DNA of 14,427 nt, from assembly GCA_001587675.1 (NCBI GenBank), contig LNGD01000029.1:1-14427 (forward strand), read 5' to 3'. Shown here in pieces: positions 6,231-14,427 of this stretch. A model generated the notes under the pieces. That model ran no database searches and was not told the origin of the DNA. It was given only the letters and a program-made list of their open reading frames with translations. Source of the stretch: Candidatus Methanofastidiosum methylothiophilum (GTDB lineage Archaea > Methanobacteriota_B > Thermococci > Methanofastidiosales > Methanofastidiosaceae). The position numbers were made by a program, and so were the translations under genes. The number at the start of each line of letters is the position of its first letter. Position 1 is the first letter of the stretch.

Positions 6231-7024
6231 TATTTCACCGCCTCTTGGTAGGTAAGTTGCCCATTCATATAAATTTTTAATCCTTCATCTCCGATTAAAG
6301 TTCTGACACCGCTTTTCTCTTGGATATAGTTTCTCTCATCTTCTGCACCTTTTAAATGCATTTTGTAGCCTATATGAGTAATTATGGCAATTTCAGGTCT
6401 TACCTTTTCTAGGATTACTCTTGCATCGTCAGAAGTAAGGTGAAAAGGTATTTTGTCCCCATTGGGTCTTGTGACATTTAGAATCATCACCCTTGAGCCC
6501 ATGTACTGATTTTCCATTTCTTTGAAGTATTCGGTATCTGATGTGTAAGAAATAATACCTGAATCTGTATAAATCTTAAATCCGATTCCATATGGATCAG
6601 AATGCTTAGTTTTTAAAGCCTCTATTTTTTGTCCTTTGATGTCAAAAAACTCACTTGGTTTTAAGGATATTATGCCCTTTAGATTTTTCCTATAATAGGG
6701 GAAAATAATTGAAGCGTACTCTTCTCTTCCGTCTATAACGCTTTTGCTACCTAGTATATAACCTTCTTTTTTCAACATTCCCCCAGTCATACTCTCTATC
6801 AAAATTGGAACATCATTAAAATGGTCTGTATGGCAGTGAGACACTAAGAGAGCCGTTGTCTTTCTTGGGTCAAGGTCGTTTTGAAGTGCTCTAAGGTGAG
6901 CACCAGGGCCAGGATCTACATGAATCTTTATTCTATCTTCTATGTAGAATCCTCCAGTTCCACGCTTTTGGGTAATGGTCATAAACCTGCCACCGCCACT
7001 ACCCAAAAAAGTAATCTTTGCCAT
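6230..7024 (-). CDS. Metallo-beta-lactamase-fold hydrolase (RNase Z-like superfamily)
   Basis: A 264-residue cytoplasmic MBL-fold protein. The dinuclear metal site is complete: H63-x-H65-x-D67-H68 (SHCHTDH), H141 (KTKHSD), D163 (YTSDTEY) and H217 (THIGY). An N-terminal glycine-rich strand (FLGSGGGRF) precedes it. There is no beta-CASP or KH domain, so it is not an archaeal CPSF-type nuclease. The layout resembles RNase Z and small MBL phosphodiesterases, but the substrate cannot be read from sequence. It is the first gene of a two-gene operon with valS, which hints at an RNA or housekeeping role; that is weak inference. The start is supported by GAGGT four bases before the ATG and a TATA-like box at 7067-7075 giving a leader of about 20 bases. 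Confidence 0.85.
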   Translation of the reverse strand: MAKITFLGSGGGRFMTITQKRGTGGFYIEDRIKIHVDPGPGAHLRALQNDLDPRKTTALLVSHCHTDHFNDVPILIESMTGGMLKKEGYILGSKSVIDGREEYASIIFPYYRKNLKGIISLKPSEFFDIKGQKIEALKTKHSDPYGIGFKIYTDSGIISYTSDTEYFKEMENQYMGSRVMILNVTRPNGDKIPFHLTSDDARVILEKVRPEIAIITHIGYKMHLKGAEDERNYIQEKSGVRTLIGDEGLKIYMNGQLTYQEAVK

Positions 7025-7066
7025 GCTAACCTCTAAGTAACTTTTTTAAGAGTTCAATTTATTGAG

Positions 7067-7075
7067 TTTATAAAA
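7067..7075. promoter_or_regulatory. Palindromic TATA-like box in a divergent intergenic region
   Basis: TTTATAAAA contains the self-complementary TTTATAAA and so reads as a TATA box on both strands. Leftwards it gives a start near 7045 and a 20-base leader with Shine-Dalgarno for the MBL gene. Rightwards it predicts a start near 7097, which lies inside the annotated start of the DUF167 gene. This is the only good box in the 66-base gap. Confidence 0.45.
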
Positions 7076-7090
7076 CTAATTAGTGATTGC

Positions 7091-7378
7091 ATGAAAGATT
7101 CGCTAAAGGAAAGTAGAGGAGGTACCATAATAGAGATTGAAGTAGTTCCAAATTCAAGTGACTTCCGTATTGAATATAATCAGTGGAGCAAAAGAATAAA
7201 GCTAAAAATCACTTCCCCGGCGATGAAAGGACATGCTAATAAAGAAATTCAGAATTTTTTTAAGGACATTTTTGGTGATGCCACTATAATAAAAGGGGAG
7301 CATAATAGAAAGAAATCTATATTTGTTAATTGTTCTTTTGAAGAAGTTTATAATAAATTATCTAAAATTTTAAAATAA
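7091..7378 (+). CDS. DUF167 / YggU-family small protein
   Basis: A 95-residue protein of the YggU/UPF0235 (DUF167) family, a small alpha/beta fold of unknown biochemical role that is widespread in archaea and bacteria. Family marks are the strand IEIEVVPNSSDF (14-25), then the segment RIKLKITSPAMKGHANKEI (35-53) with the conserved K-G-x-A-N-K, and IIKGEHNRKKSIFV further on. The family usually begins at about residue 13-14 here, so the first 12 residues are extra. A very strong AGAGGAGGT lies at 7115-7123, just before two ATA codons at that point, and raises the question of a non-ATG start. Either start gives the same core domain. Confidence 0.87.
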   Translation: MKDSLKESRGGTIIEIEVVPNSSDFRIEYNQWSKRIKLKITSPAMKGHANKEIQNFFKDIFGDATIIKGEHNRKKSIFVNCSFEEVYNKLSKILK

Positions 7379-7400
7379 TCCAAAATACCTTATAGCAAGC

Positions 7401-7409
7401 CTTATAAAG
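7401..7409 (+). promoter_or_regulatory. TATA-like box of the top6 operon
   Basis: CTTATAAAG, centred near 7405, predicts transcription start near 7431, immediately before the AGGTGA ribosome binding site. A second candidate, CCTTATAG near 7388-7395, would give a longer leader of about 25 bases. Confidence 0.45.
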
Positions 7410-7430
7410 AAATAAATACTAGTTTTCAAT

Positions 7431-7436
7431 AGGTGA
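7431..7436 (+). promoter_or_regulatory. Shine-Dalgarno AGGTGA of top6B
   Basis: AGGTGA lies six bases before the top6B ATG at 7443 and fixes that start. Confidence 0.7.
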
Positions 7437-7442
7437 AATTGA

Positions 7443-9065
7443 ATGTCAGAAACGAAAGTCAAACATGCTGATGAAATATTTAAAGCATTTAAAATGCAAA
7501 GTGTTTCTGAGTTCTTTAAAAAGAATGCAGCAATGTTAGGATATACTGGTAAATTACGTTCATTAACAACACTTGTTCATGAAGGGGTTACAAATTCGCT
7601 TGATGCTTGTGAAGAAGCTCGGCTTTTCCCCGATATATCTGTTTATATTTCAGAAATTGGCCCTGAGCACTATAGGGTCATAATGGAGGATAATGCTTCA
7701 GGTATACCATTGGAATATATACCGCACGTTTTTGGAAAAATGCTTGCAGGTAGCAAAGCCCATAGGAATATTCAGTCCAGAGGTCAACAGGGTATAGGTG
7801 TTTCTGGAGCAGTAATGTATTCACAGGTTACTACAGGGAAACCTACTGAAGTAGTAACTTCCACTGGTGACAAAACTATTAACAAAGTAAACATTAAGAT
7901 AGATGTTGAAAAAAATGCTGGTGAAATATTATCCCATGAAGTTCTTAAAAATCCTGAAAAATGGAGAGGTACAAGAATTAATCTTGAAGCAAAGAACCTG
8001 CAGTACAACAGGTCAAAGTATGGCCCATATAGTTATCTCAAGATGACTGCAATTGCAAATCCACATGTCAGGATAATATTAGTTGAGCCAGATGGTACCA
8101 AGATTCTCTTTGACAGAAATGTCAGAGAAATACCAAAGCACCCAAAGGAGATGAAACCTCATCCTCATGGGACAAGTGCTGATGATATCTTATCCATGAT
8201 AAAGAGTTCAAGTGCCACGAGAGTTAGAACTTTTTTAGTTTCAGAGTTCTCAAGAGTATCTCCTAAAAAGGTTGAAGAAATCGAGCAAATTTCTGGTCTT
8301 GACATGGATATAAATCCAAAAAAAGTTGATTGGGAATATGCTGAAAAACTAGTTAATGCAATTAAGCAGATTACATTCATGGCTCCTCCTACTGAAGGAC
8401 TTATACCAATTGGAGCTGAAGCAGTAAAACAGGGACTTGAAGGAATTTTAGCACCAGAGTTTGTCCATACAGTTACAAGATCCCCTCAAACATACCATGG
8501 AGGTATAGCATTTATTGTCGAAGCAGGAATTGCCTATGGAGGTGGCGCTGGAAACAATGGACTTGATATAATAAGATATGCCAACAGGACCCCCTTAATA
8601 TTTGACCAAGGTGGATGCTGCATAACTGAAGCTGCAAAATCCATTGAATGGAAGAGATATGGGGTAAAAGATGAAAATGCACCTCTTACTATATTTGTTA
8701 ATCTTGTTTCGACTCACATTCCATATACATCTGCAGGGAAGCAGGCTATTGCAAATGAAGAAGAAATCTACAATGAAATTAGATTTGCCCTGATGGATGC
8801 AGGAAGAGCACTTTCAAGGTATCTATCTGGTAAAAGAAGGGAATACGAAAAGATGACAAAAAAGAAGACCCTTCTAAAGTACGTTCCAGAAACTGCAAAT
8901 GCTCTTGGTAGTCTTATAAAAATGAAAGATACGTCACACATCCTAAAGATGTTAACCGACATAGTTGAGAAAAAATACGACTTTGAGGATAGTAACGGTG
9001 AAGAAGAAATCGCTGCTGTTTCAGAGGAGAATGGTGCAGAAGAGGTGATCCAGAATGGAGAGTAA
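7443..9065 (+). CDS. top6B: DNA topoisomerase VI subunit B (ATPase)
   Basis: A 540-residue ATPase subunit of the A2B2 type IIB topoisomerase, which relaxes and decatenates DNA. The GHKL domain has the N-box HEGVTNSLDA with E47 and N51, the G1 box D83-NASGIP, and the G2 box RGQQGIGVSGA (113-123). An H2TH region (about 240-310) follows, then the transducer domain with the conserved K433 in SAGKQAI, which matches the ATP-contacting transducer lysine of characterised Top6B proteins. The length is standard. The last 28 or so residues are acidic and low in complexity (EDSNGEEE onwards), a common dispensable tail. It overlaps top6A by 11 bases and has its own promoter and Shine-Dalgarno. Confidence 0.97.
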   Translation: MSETKVKHADEIFKAFKMQSVSEFFKKNAAMLGYTGKLRSLTTLVHEGVTNSLDACEEARLFPDISVYISEIGPEHYRVIMEDNASGIPLEYIPHVFGKMLAGSKAHRNIQSRGQQGIGVSGAVMYSQVTTGKPTEVVTSTGDKTINKVNIKIDVEKNAGEILSHEVLKNPEKWRGTRINLEAKNLQYNRSKYGPYSYLKMTAIANPHVRIILVEPDGTKILFDRNVREIPKHPKEMKPHPHGTSADDILSMIKSSSATRVRTFLVSEFSRVSPKKVEEIEQISGLDMDINPKKVDWEYAEKLVNAIKQITFMAPPTEGLIPIGAEAVKQGLEGILAPEFVHTVTRSPQTYHGGIAFIVEAGIAYGGGAGNNGLDIIRYANRTPLIFDQGGCCITEAAKSIEWKRYGVKDENAPLTIFVNLVSTHIPYTSAGKQAIANEEEIYNEIRFALMDAGRALSRYLSGKRREYEKMTKKKTLLKYVPETANALGSLIKMKDTSHILKMLTDIVEKKYDFEDSNGEEEIAAVSEENGAEEVIQNGE

Positions 9066-10140
9066 ATCACAAAATATCCCTTCTATTCTTGGTAAGTTTG
9101 GTGAAGAAATCTATGAACAGATTATGAGAGAAGAAAATCCTGCTATTAAGATACCTCAAAGAGGAAAATCAAACGTTTATTTTGACGATGATGAAAAAGT
9201 TATCCAGCTAGGAGATAAATTCTCCAAAAGGCACTTTCTAAATGTTGCCCATACAAAGAAATTCATGCAGACTATTCTTGTTGCCTCCTACTGTAGAAGG
9301 CTTGTTGAAGAAAATAAGCATGCCGGGATCAGAGAGTTGTACTATGCTTTAAAGCACACAGTTGAAGGCTCTAAAGAGAATACCTTTGATGATCAGATTG
9401 AATCTAATCCAATTATTGAGGATCTAGAAACAGCACTTGACATATTAAGAGAAGAACTTAATCTTACGGCTGACAGAAGAGGTTACATATACGGAGATAT
9501 TGTTTTAAAGGATGGTGAAGATGAATTTAACGCTTCAAAACTTGGTAGAGGTGGATGGGCTGTACCTGGTACAGTTGAAGACATTGAATTCTTAAATCTA
9601 AATGCAGAATACATTCTTGTAATAGAAACAGCGGCAATGTGTGATAGGCTTATTGAGGAAAAGTTTGCACAGAACAATAATGCACTATTAGTTGCATGTC
9701 AAGGACAAGCTCCAAGAGGTATAAGAAGATTAATCAATAGACTCCATATTGAAAAAAATCTACCGGTTTATGTATTTACAGATGGAGATCCTTACGGGTG
9801 GTATATCTATTCCACAATAAAACAGGGATCAATGAATCTTGCATATCTGTCCAGAAGACTTGGGGTTCCTGATGCAAAGTTCATAGGAATGACAATGGAC
9901 GATATCGATGATTATGGTCTCCAAAAAGTTACTGAAAAGCTAAAGGACATGGACAAAAAGAGAATCGCTGAGATTATGGAGTACGATTGGTTCAAACACA
10001 AGGACTGGCAAGAGCAGATGAAAAAATGTTTGAAGCTTGGAGTAAGGATTGAGCAGCAGGCACTTGCAAACAAATCCTTAGAATTTGTCGCTAAAGAGTA
10101 CTTACCACAGAAAATAGAAAATGAGGTATTTTTACCTTAA
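9055..10140 (+). CDS. top6A: DNA topoisomerase VI subunit A (Spo11-like)
   Basis: The 361-residue DNA-cleaving subunit, homologous to eukaryotic Spo11. The 5Y-CAP domain carries the catalytic tyrosine in the motif IRELYY (Y96-Y97; by family precedent the second, Y97). The Toprim domain supplies the metal-binding acidic residues E191 (VIETAAM), D243 and D245 (FTDGDPYGWY). The segment GQAPRGIRRLINRL between them is typical of the family. The length is standard and nothing is missing. The ATG sits inside the last codons of top6B, preceded by GAGGTGAT about seven bases upstream, so translation is coupled and the subunits can be made in equal amounts. The stop codon lies in the terminator palindrome. 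Confidence 0.97.
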   Translation: MESKSQNIPSILGKFGEEIYEQIMREENPAIKIPQRGKSNVYFDDDEKVIQLGDKFSKRHFLNVAHTKKFMQTILVASYCRRLVEENKHAGIRELYYALKHTVEGSKENTFDDQIESNPIIEDLETALDILREELNLTADRRGYIYGDIVLKDGEDEFNASKLGRGGWAVPGTVEDIEFLNLNAEYILVIETAAMCDRLIEEKFAQNNNALLVACQGQAPRGIRRLINRLHIEKNLPVYVFTDGDPYGWYIYSTIKQGSMNLAYLSRRLGVPDAKFIGMTMDDIDDYGLQKVTEKLKDMDKKRIAEIMEYDWFKHKDWQEQMKKCLKLGVRIEQQALANKSLEFVAKEYLPQKIENEVFLP

Positions 10141-10160
10141 AAATAAAAATTTATTTTTAA
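10137..10160. terminator. A/T palindrome, likely bidirectional terminator
   Basis: Eleven-base perfect inverted arms (10137-10147 TTAAAAATAAA and 10150-10160) are separated by AA. T-runs on both strands fit termination of top6A rightwards and of the DUF11 gene leftwards. The top6A stop codon (10138-10140) is part of the left arm. Function is inferred from position and T-runs. Confidence 0.6.
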
Positions 10161-10161
10161 T

Positions 10162-13100
10162 TTAAAATTTAGAAGAAAGGACTTCTATCATGAGTCTTAT
10201 TGCTTCTCCGATTGCTTGACACTTGTCCTTAGTTAATTTCTGAGCTAAGCTGTAGTTGCCCTTTTCAAATGCTTCGTTTGCTTCTCTGCATAGTTCATCT
10301 GCGTCATCTAATAGTTTTAACGCACTTAAGTATCTTGGGTCGTTGTCTAAGTTATTCTTTACTATCTCTATCTGTAGCTCTTCAATGATATCGTCAGGCC
10401 TACAGCATGTGTCATCTTCATCTAGCACGTTTTGATTTGTTATGAGTTCTCTGGCTTCTTTGAGTAACTCCTGATCATAGCATAAGTCACATCTCTTCAT
10501 GTACCCTTTTGTAGTTATTCTAATAATCTCTCTTGGTTCTCCTCCGGACTTTTTAAGAATTTGAACCTGATCATCGTCTGTTACTGAGTCACCGTTTGGA
10601 GGCCATCCTTCTGTTGATGTACGATTAATGCTTAAATTTTCTAGACCATTGAACTTAGCAGAGAAAATGACTAGTCTGCTTTCACCAACGGCCAGTGCAC
10701 CTATATTGTTCCAAACGATCTTAGTAGTTCCATCACCATTGACTACGACTGAATCTGGGGCGATGTTAGCACTATCTGCATAAGTTAGCCCTATTGGTAG
10801 AATATCTTCTACTAAAACAGGATTTAATGGAACTTCTCCGGTATTTGTAACTTTCAAAGTGAACTGGTTTTCAAATCCTACCTTCCCGTAAGGAGGCTGA
10901 ACTGATTTAATTATACTTATAGCTGGTTTCTTAACGCCTACTGGTGAATCATCGGTATCTGTTACATCACCTAGATTTCTAACTGTTCCAATTACAGTTG
11001 CCTCATTGATAAATGTTCCAATTCTTCCAGGGTCAACCCTTGCCTGGAACTCAACAATGATAAACTGACCTACCGGCATATCAAGTTGAGGTGTTGCGAG
11101 TAAAGAGTTAAGGTTGGCCCATGTCAAAGTTTCAGACCCGTTTGGATTTTGAACAATTGCAGGGTCACTCATTGGGGAAGTATTAATATCGGCACTTCCT
11201 GTGATGTATGTTAGGCCGTCAGGTAATGTATCTATCAATTGAACGGGGTCTAGTGGTAGTGCTCCTGAGTTTTCAATTGTAAGCCTATAGTATACTACTC
11301 CTCCAGGTGAAGGAATATTTGCTTCAGTGTTTAATGTTACCTTTGTAAGATCTGTTCCCGGTGTTGTCAACTGAGTATCATCACTTAAAGGCCCATAGTA
11401 TCTTTCACCATCAACTGGTCCGGGCATCGAGGAATAACCATTTTGGGGTACATTTGCATTATTAATGAACAATCCACCCCTTGGGGGCACAACTGCATCA
11501 TATTCAAGGGTAACTGAATCCCCATTAACTATTGAATTGTAATACCATTCAATGTCATTTCCAGACACAGATAAACTGTTAGCATTGGGTGTGGATGTGA
11601 TAGAGCCTACATTTAGTATAAGTCCGTTAGGGACTTGATCCCTGATATATACTTCAAATGCAGGGCTTGTTCCATTATTTGTAACAACTATTCTATAATG
11701 AATACTCTGGCCCGGTAAGGCTTGCATGGAAGTTGTGCCGTTTATATCCTTTGAAATAATTAAATTGGGCTCAACAATCTGTACATCATCACTATCTGAA
11801 AAGTTTCCTGGATTGCCATCCTGCACAAATGTAGTATTAACTGGATTAATTAATGTAACACCGTTTACATTTCCTGGGATGTCTCTAATCTTTGTTGTTA
11901 GAGCAATCTGAACGCTGTTTGGCCCAGTAAATGTTCTTCCAGGTAAACCTGAAGGAGATCCCAACATCCAGTTAATTGACTGTCCTGCTTGAGTGTAAGG
12001 ATGAGGTATTGACGCATTAGTTTCATTAAATGTGTGGGACACGTAGCTAAGCCCACCTGGCAAAGTATCTAAGATAGAAGTATCTCTGTAAACTGAACCG
12101 ACTCCATGGTAGTTAACAGCAATATCAAATATAACTTCTTCACCGATTGTAGCTGTTTCCTTTCTTGAAGTCTTGGCTATCCCTTCAAGATTTAGAATTG
12201 TAGCACTGTCAGTGCCACTACTATAAGTACATCCAGAAGGACATCTTCCTCGAACATATACATCATTTCTTCCAGTACCCGCTGCATTAATTAAATTAGC
12301 AGAAAGGGTAGCTGTCCATGTACCTGATGGTCCAGAAATTGGATTAGAAATATTCCAAGTTATTGTATCTCCTACAATTGATGGAACTTCTCCGTTAGAG
12401 CCATTGCTAGCGACTATAGTTGACAGATTCCAGTTTGGATCAAGAATATCTATAACTGTTACATTATTAGCATTGGTATTTCCTGTGTTCCTCACAGTAA
12501 TAGTCCAGCTAGCCAGCCCACCGACCCCAACAACTTGGACTGCTGGAGATTTATCAACAGTTAGATTTGGTTTTTGTGGAGTAACATTCCAAGTACTTGG
12601 AACTGCAGACCTTTGGTCCCCGCATGAATTAAAGAATATTGCAGATACTGTATTAGTAACTTGAGTTGCAGTCCCACAAGCTGTACCATTGTCTTTTACC
12701 ATGAATATAATGTTCTTTGTTTGACCAGCAGTGATATCTCCTAAATTCCATGTTGGTTGAGTTGGATTTACAGGAGTGTTTGGACCTGGGGCAGTGAGAT
12801 TATAATCATAAACAAACCCTGCAGGCAAGACTGAAGTAACTTGAACATTTCTAGCAGTTGGCCGATTGGCGGCATTAGTGACTCTAATTTCTATATACCC
12901 GCTGCAAGTTGTAAAGTTACATAGAGTCTGACCCAAAGATAGCTCAGGATCTGTTCTTAAAACGACTACGACATTCTCAACATCTGCAATGCAACTATCG
13001 TCACATCCCCACTTAACATATGCTGTTTGATTAGAAGTGAGTAAACATGTGTTATTTACAGTTGCTGTTACGTAATAAGTAGTAGTTGTTGATGCTGCAA

Positions 13101-14427
13101 GTGTTCCATGAATCCAAGGATTAAGTGAAGTGCCACTGCCTCCTCCGCTAGGTGTTGGACTAATCGATTGATAAGTCATATTAGGAGGCTGATCATCCCA
13201 AAATTGAACTAACTCGGCTTCAGCAGCCCCATTGTTTGTAATATCAATTTTCCATTCAATTGTATCTCCAGATTCAGCAACTACAGGATTTCCATATTCA
13301 ACTTGACCTTTTGTGACATTTCTGCCTGTTTTGGCAATTGTTATAATAGGGGATCTTGTGTTGATATTAGATGTACTCGCTTGACTTTGACTAATGGTAC
13401 CGCAAGGTGTGCCAAAAAATGACTGTGAAGAAACAGAACCACTTTGGGGGATGTTGCAGCTGCTCTTTACTTGGAAAGAAACGTTAACTGATTCCCCAGG
13501 ATCAAGTTCAGCTAAGGCTGGTGCCTGTAGCTTTGTCCATCTCAAAGGTGAAGCAGAAATATTCTCTGCATCATTTGGAATTCCTGTGCCAGGTACATAA
13601 ACTAGTTCATTTGGCTTTGTGACTGTCACATTAACGTTATATATTGTAGTAAGTCCACTGTTTTTTACTATAACTTTAATAGGTTCCTGTTTACACATAT
13701 CGATAAAGGCAGGGAGACGATTTGTAGTCTGAGCTGCTGACCCAGGTATATTTATTGTAGAACTAGCAGTTTTTATGTTCTGCTGACAATTAGAGCCTAA
13801 ACATCCTGCACTAGTTGATGCGGTATTTGTGAGATTAGTACATGAGTCAATATTTGCAGTAAATATGACTTCAGTTTTATCTCCTGCATTAATTTTATCG
13901 ATAATCCATGTTGCACCGTTACTTGGATTTCCATTTCTGTCTTGATTAATATAAAGTTGTGAATAAGTTCCACTTGATGAATTATATGAAAGACCGGCCC
14001 CTATAACATCTTCTAGCCATACATTATAACTTGCACCGCTTCCGGCATTTGTAAGACATAGTTTCCATTGCGCTTTATCAGTGGTTGCCCATAATAATTC
14101 TGGAACTTTCATTAGACAAACATTGCCACTGAGCACTAGAGGATTTTGCGGATCGTCATCTTGGCATTCTCTATCGTATGTTCCATCCTTATTACATAAT
14201 CCATCCCAGTACAGGTTGGCATTCATTCCACCTTGATCAGTACATTTCTTAGTTACATTCATTAAGATTCTAGCTTGAGTGTTAGTGGCAAAATAGTCTC
14301 CGTATCTCCAAACAAAGTCTGTAGGGCTGTTATTACTTACTAGAGGAGTGTGCCCAACATAAGAGATAGAATTAATATGGTAGTTGCTAAGAGGGAATAC
14401 TGCTTCCACGTCGTACGCTCCAACTGA
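10162..14427 (-). CDS. Giant DUF11-repeat surface or secreted protein, N terminus missing
   Basis: The frame is open through the window edge (1421 codons plus stop), so the start, and any signal peptide, lies outside. A GTG at 14407-14409 is only the first possible start inside the window and is not convincing; residue numbers below count from it. About nine tandem Ig-like modules of the DUF11 type follow one another, with approximate starts at 100, 235, 354, 487, 614, 741, 880, 1018 and 1160. Typical cores are WKIDITNNGA, WTITVRNTGN, YRIVVTNNGT and LKVTNTGEVPLNPV, ending in D-x-L-P-x-G-L-x-Y. More than twenty N-x-S/T sequons fit a glycosylated extracellular protein. Twenty cysteines lie before residue 728, none in 728-1306, and six in a helical C-terminal domain (1294-1415). 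No C-terminal membrane helix or PGF-type sorting signal is present. A cell-surface, adhesion or sheath role is likely by family. Confidence 0.88.
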   Translation of the reverse strand, partial: SVGAYDVEAVFPLSNYHINSISYVGHTPLVSNNSPTDFVWRYGDYFATNTQARILMNVTKKCTDQGGMNANLYWDGLCNKDGTYDRECQDDDPQNPLVLSGNVCLMKVPELLWATTDKAQWKLCLTNAGSGASYNVWLEDVIGAGLSYNSSSGTYSQLYINQDRNGNPSNGATWIIDKINAGDKTEVIFTANIDSCTNLTNTASTSAGCLGSNCQQNIKTASSTINIPGSAAQTTNRLPAFIDMCKQEPIKVIVKNSGLTTIYNVNVTVTKPNELVYVPGTGIPNDAENISASPLRWTKLQAPALAELDPGESVNVSFQVKSSCNIPQSGSVSSQSFFGTPCGTISQSQASTSNINTRSPIITIAKTGRNVTKGQVEYGNPVVAESGDTIEWKIDITNNGAAEAELVQFWDDQPPNMTYQSISPTPSGGGSGTSLNPWIHGTLAASTTTTYYVTATVNNTCLLTSNQTAYVKWGCDDSCIADVENVVVVLRTDPELSLGQTLCNFTTCSGYIEIRVTNAANRPTARNVQVTSVLPAGFVYDYNLTAPGPNTPVNPTQPTWNLGDITAGQTKNIIFMVKDNGTACGTATQVTNTVSAIFFNSCGDQRSAVPSTWNVTPQKPNLTVDKSPAVQVVGVGGLASWTITVRNTGNTNANNVTVIDILDPNWNLSTIVASNGSNGEVPSIVGDTITWNISNPISGPSGTWTATLSANLINAAGTGRNDVYVRGRCPSGCTYSSGTDSATILNLEGIAKTSRKETATIGEEVIFDIAVNYHGVGSVYRDTSILDTLPGGLSYVSHTFNETNASIPHPYTQAGQSINWMLGSPSGLPGRTFTGPNSVQIALTTKIRDIPGNVNGVTLINPVNTTFVQDGNPGNFSDSDDVQIVEPNLIISKDINGTTSMQALPGQSIHYRIVVTNNGTSPAFEVYIRDQVPNGLILNVGSITSTPNANSLSVSGNDIEWYYNSIVNGDSVTLEYDAVVPPRGGLFINNANVPQNGYSSMPGPVDGERYYGPLSDDTQLTTPGTDLTKVTLNTEANIPSPGGVVYYRLTIENSGALPLDPVQLIDTLPDGLTYITGSADINTSPMSDPAIVQNPNGSETLTWANLNSLLATPQLDMPVGQFIIVEFQARVDPGRIGTFINEATVIGTVRNLGDVTDTDDSPVGVKKPAISIIKSVQPPYGKVGFENQFTLKVTNTGEVPLNPVLVEDILPIGLTYADSANIAPDSVVVNGDGTTKIVWNNIGALAVGESRLVIFSAKFNGLENLSINRTSTEGWPPNGDSVTDDDQVQILKKSGGEPREIIRITTKGYMKRCDLCYDQELLKEARELITNQNVLDEDDTCCRPDDIIEELQIEIVKNNLDNDPRYLSALKLLDDADELCREANEAFEKGNYSLAQKLTKDKCQAIGEAIRLMIEVLSSKF
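10165..10530 (-). other. Helical six-cysteine C-terminal domain of the DUF11 protein
   Basis: The last 122 residues differ sharply from the beta-rich repeats: charged, helical, with cysteines arranged as C-x2-C, then CC, then two single cysteines. The stretch SALKLLDDADELCREANEAFEKGNYSLAQKL looks like a TPR-like helical hairpin. I recognise no named family. It may dock to another envelope protein or bind metal; both are inference. Confidence 0.6.

Noticed and set aside
7784..9070. Minus-strand open frames within top6B.
   Set aside because: They are shadows of the conserved coding frame on the other strand.
10540..14100. Tandem DNA repeats in the DUF11 gene.
   Set aside because: The modules are similar in protein pattern but strongly diverged; I saw no near-identical DNA repeats that would suggest recent duplication or phase variation.
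14407..14409. GTG as the start of the DUF11 protein.
   Set aside because: The frame stays open to the window edge, there is no ribosome binding site, and no signal peptide follows as would be expected for a secreted protein.
1..14427. CRISPR array, insertion sequence, integrase or attachment site next to the tRNA.
   Set aside because: No spaced repeats, transposase or integrase frames, or duplicated tRNA 3' end were seen.

Overview
The window looks like archaeal chromosome with low GC, by eye roughly one third. The archaeal signs are a two-gene DNA topoisomerase VI operon (top6B-top6A), an archaeal-type valyl-tRNA synthetase, a tRNA-Gln with an A1-U72 pair and no encoded CCA, A/T-rich TATA-like boxes, GGTGA/GGAGG ribosome binding sites, and a giant DUF11-repeat surface protein. 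I would guess a euryarchaeal, possibly methanogen-related lineage. No gene in the window fixes the taxon.

Layout. (1) Positions 1-2662, minus strand: a sensory operon read right to left. It encodes a free-standing cobalamin (B12)-binding protein, a soluble PAS histidine kinase, a 143-residue helical protein I do not recognise, and a REC-PAS response regulator cut by the window edge. The B12 protein carries the W-x9-E-H signature known from CarH-type B12 photoreceptors, so this may be a B12-based light or cobalamin-state sensing phosphorelay. (2) Positions 2704-7024, minus strand: tRNA and translation genes. An MBL-fold hydrolase and valS overlap by one base; they are followed by truA, whose stop codon lies inside the tRNA-Gln(CUG) gene. 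(3) Positions 7067-10140, plus strand: a small DUF167/YggU protein, then top6B and top6A overlapping by 11 bases. (4) Positions 10162-14427, minus strand: the C-terminal 1421 codons of a secreted DUF11-repeat protein whose N terminus lies outside the window. A near-perfect A/T palindrome separates it from top6A and can terminate both.

The genes fall into independent modules. Operon-internal genes have Shine-Dalgarno sequences. Several operon-first genes (truA, the response regulator, possibly the B12 protein) instead have a TATA-like box about 25 bases from the start codon, which suggests leaderless mRNAs. No CRISPR array, insertion sequence, integrase or rRNA was seen, and no gap between genes exceeds about 110 bases. 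The best candidate for an undescribed system is the B12 sensor, kinase, helical protein and REC-PAS operon. The cysteine zoning and unusual C-terminal domain of the DUF11 protein come second.
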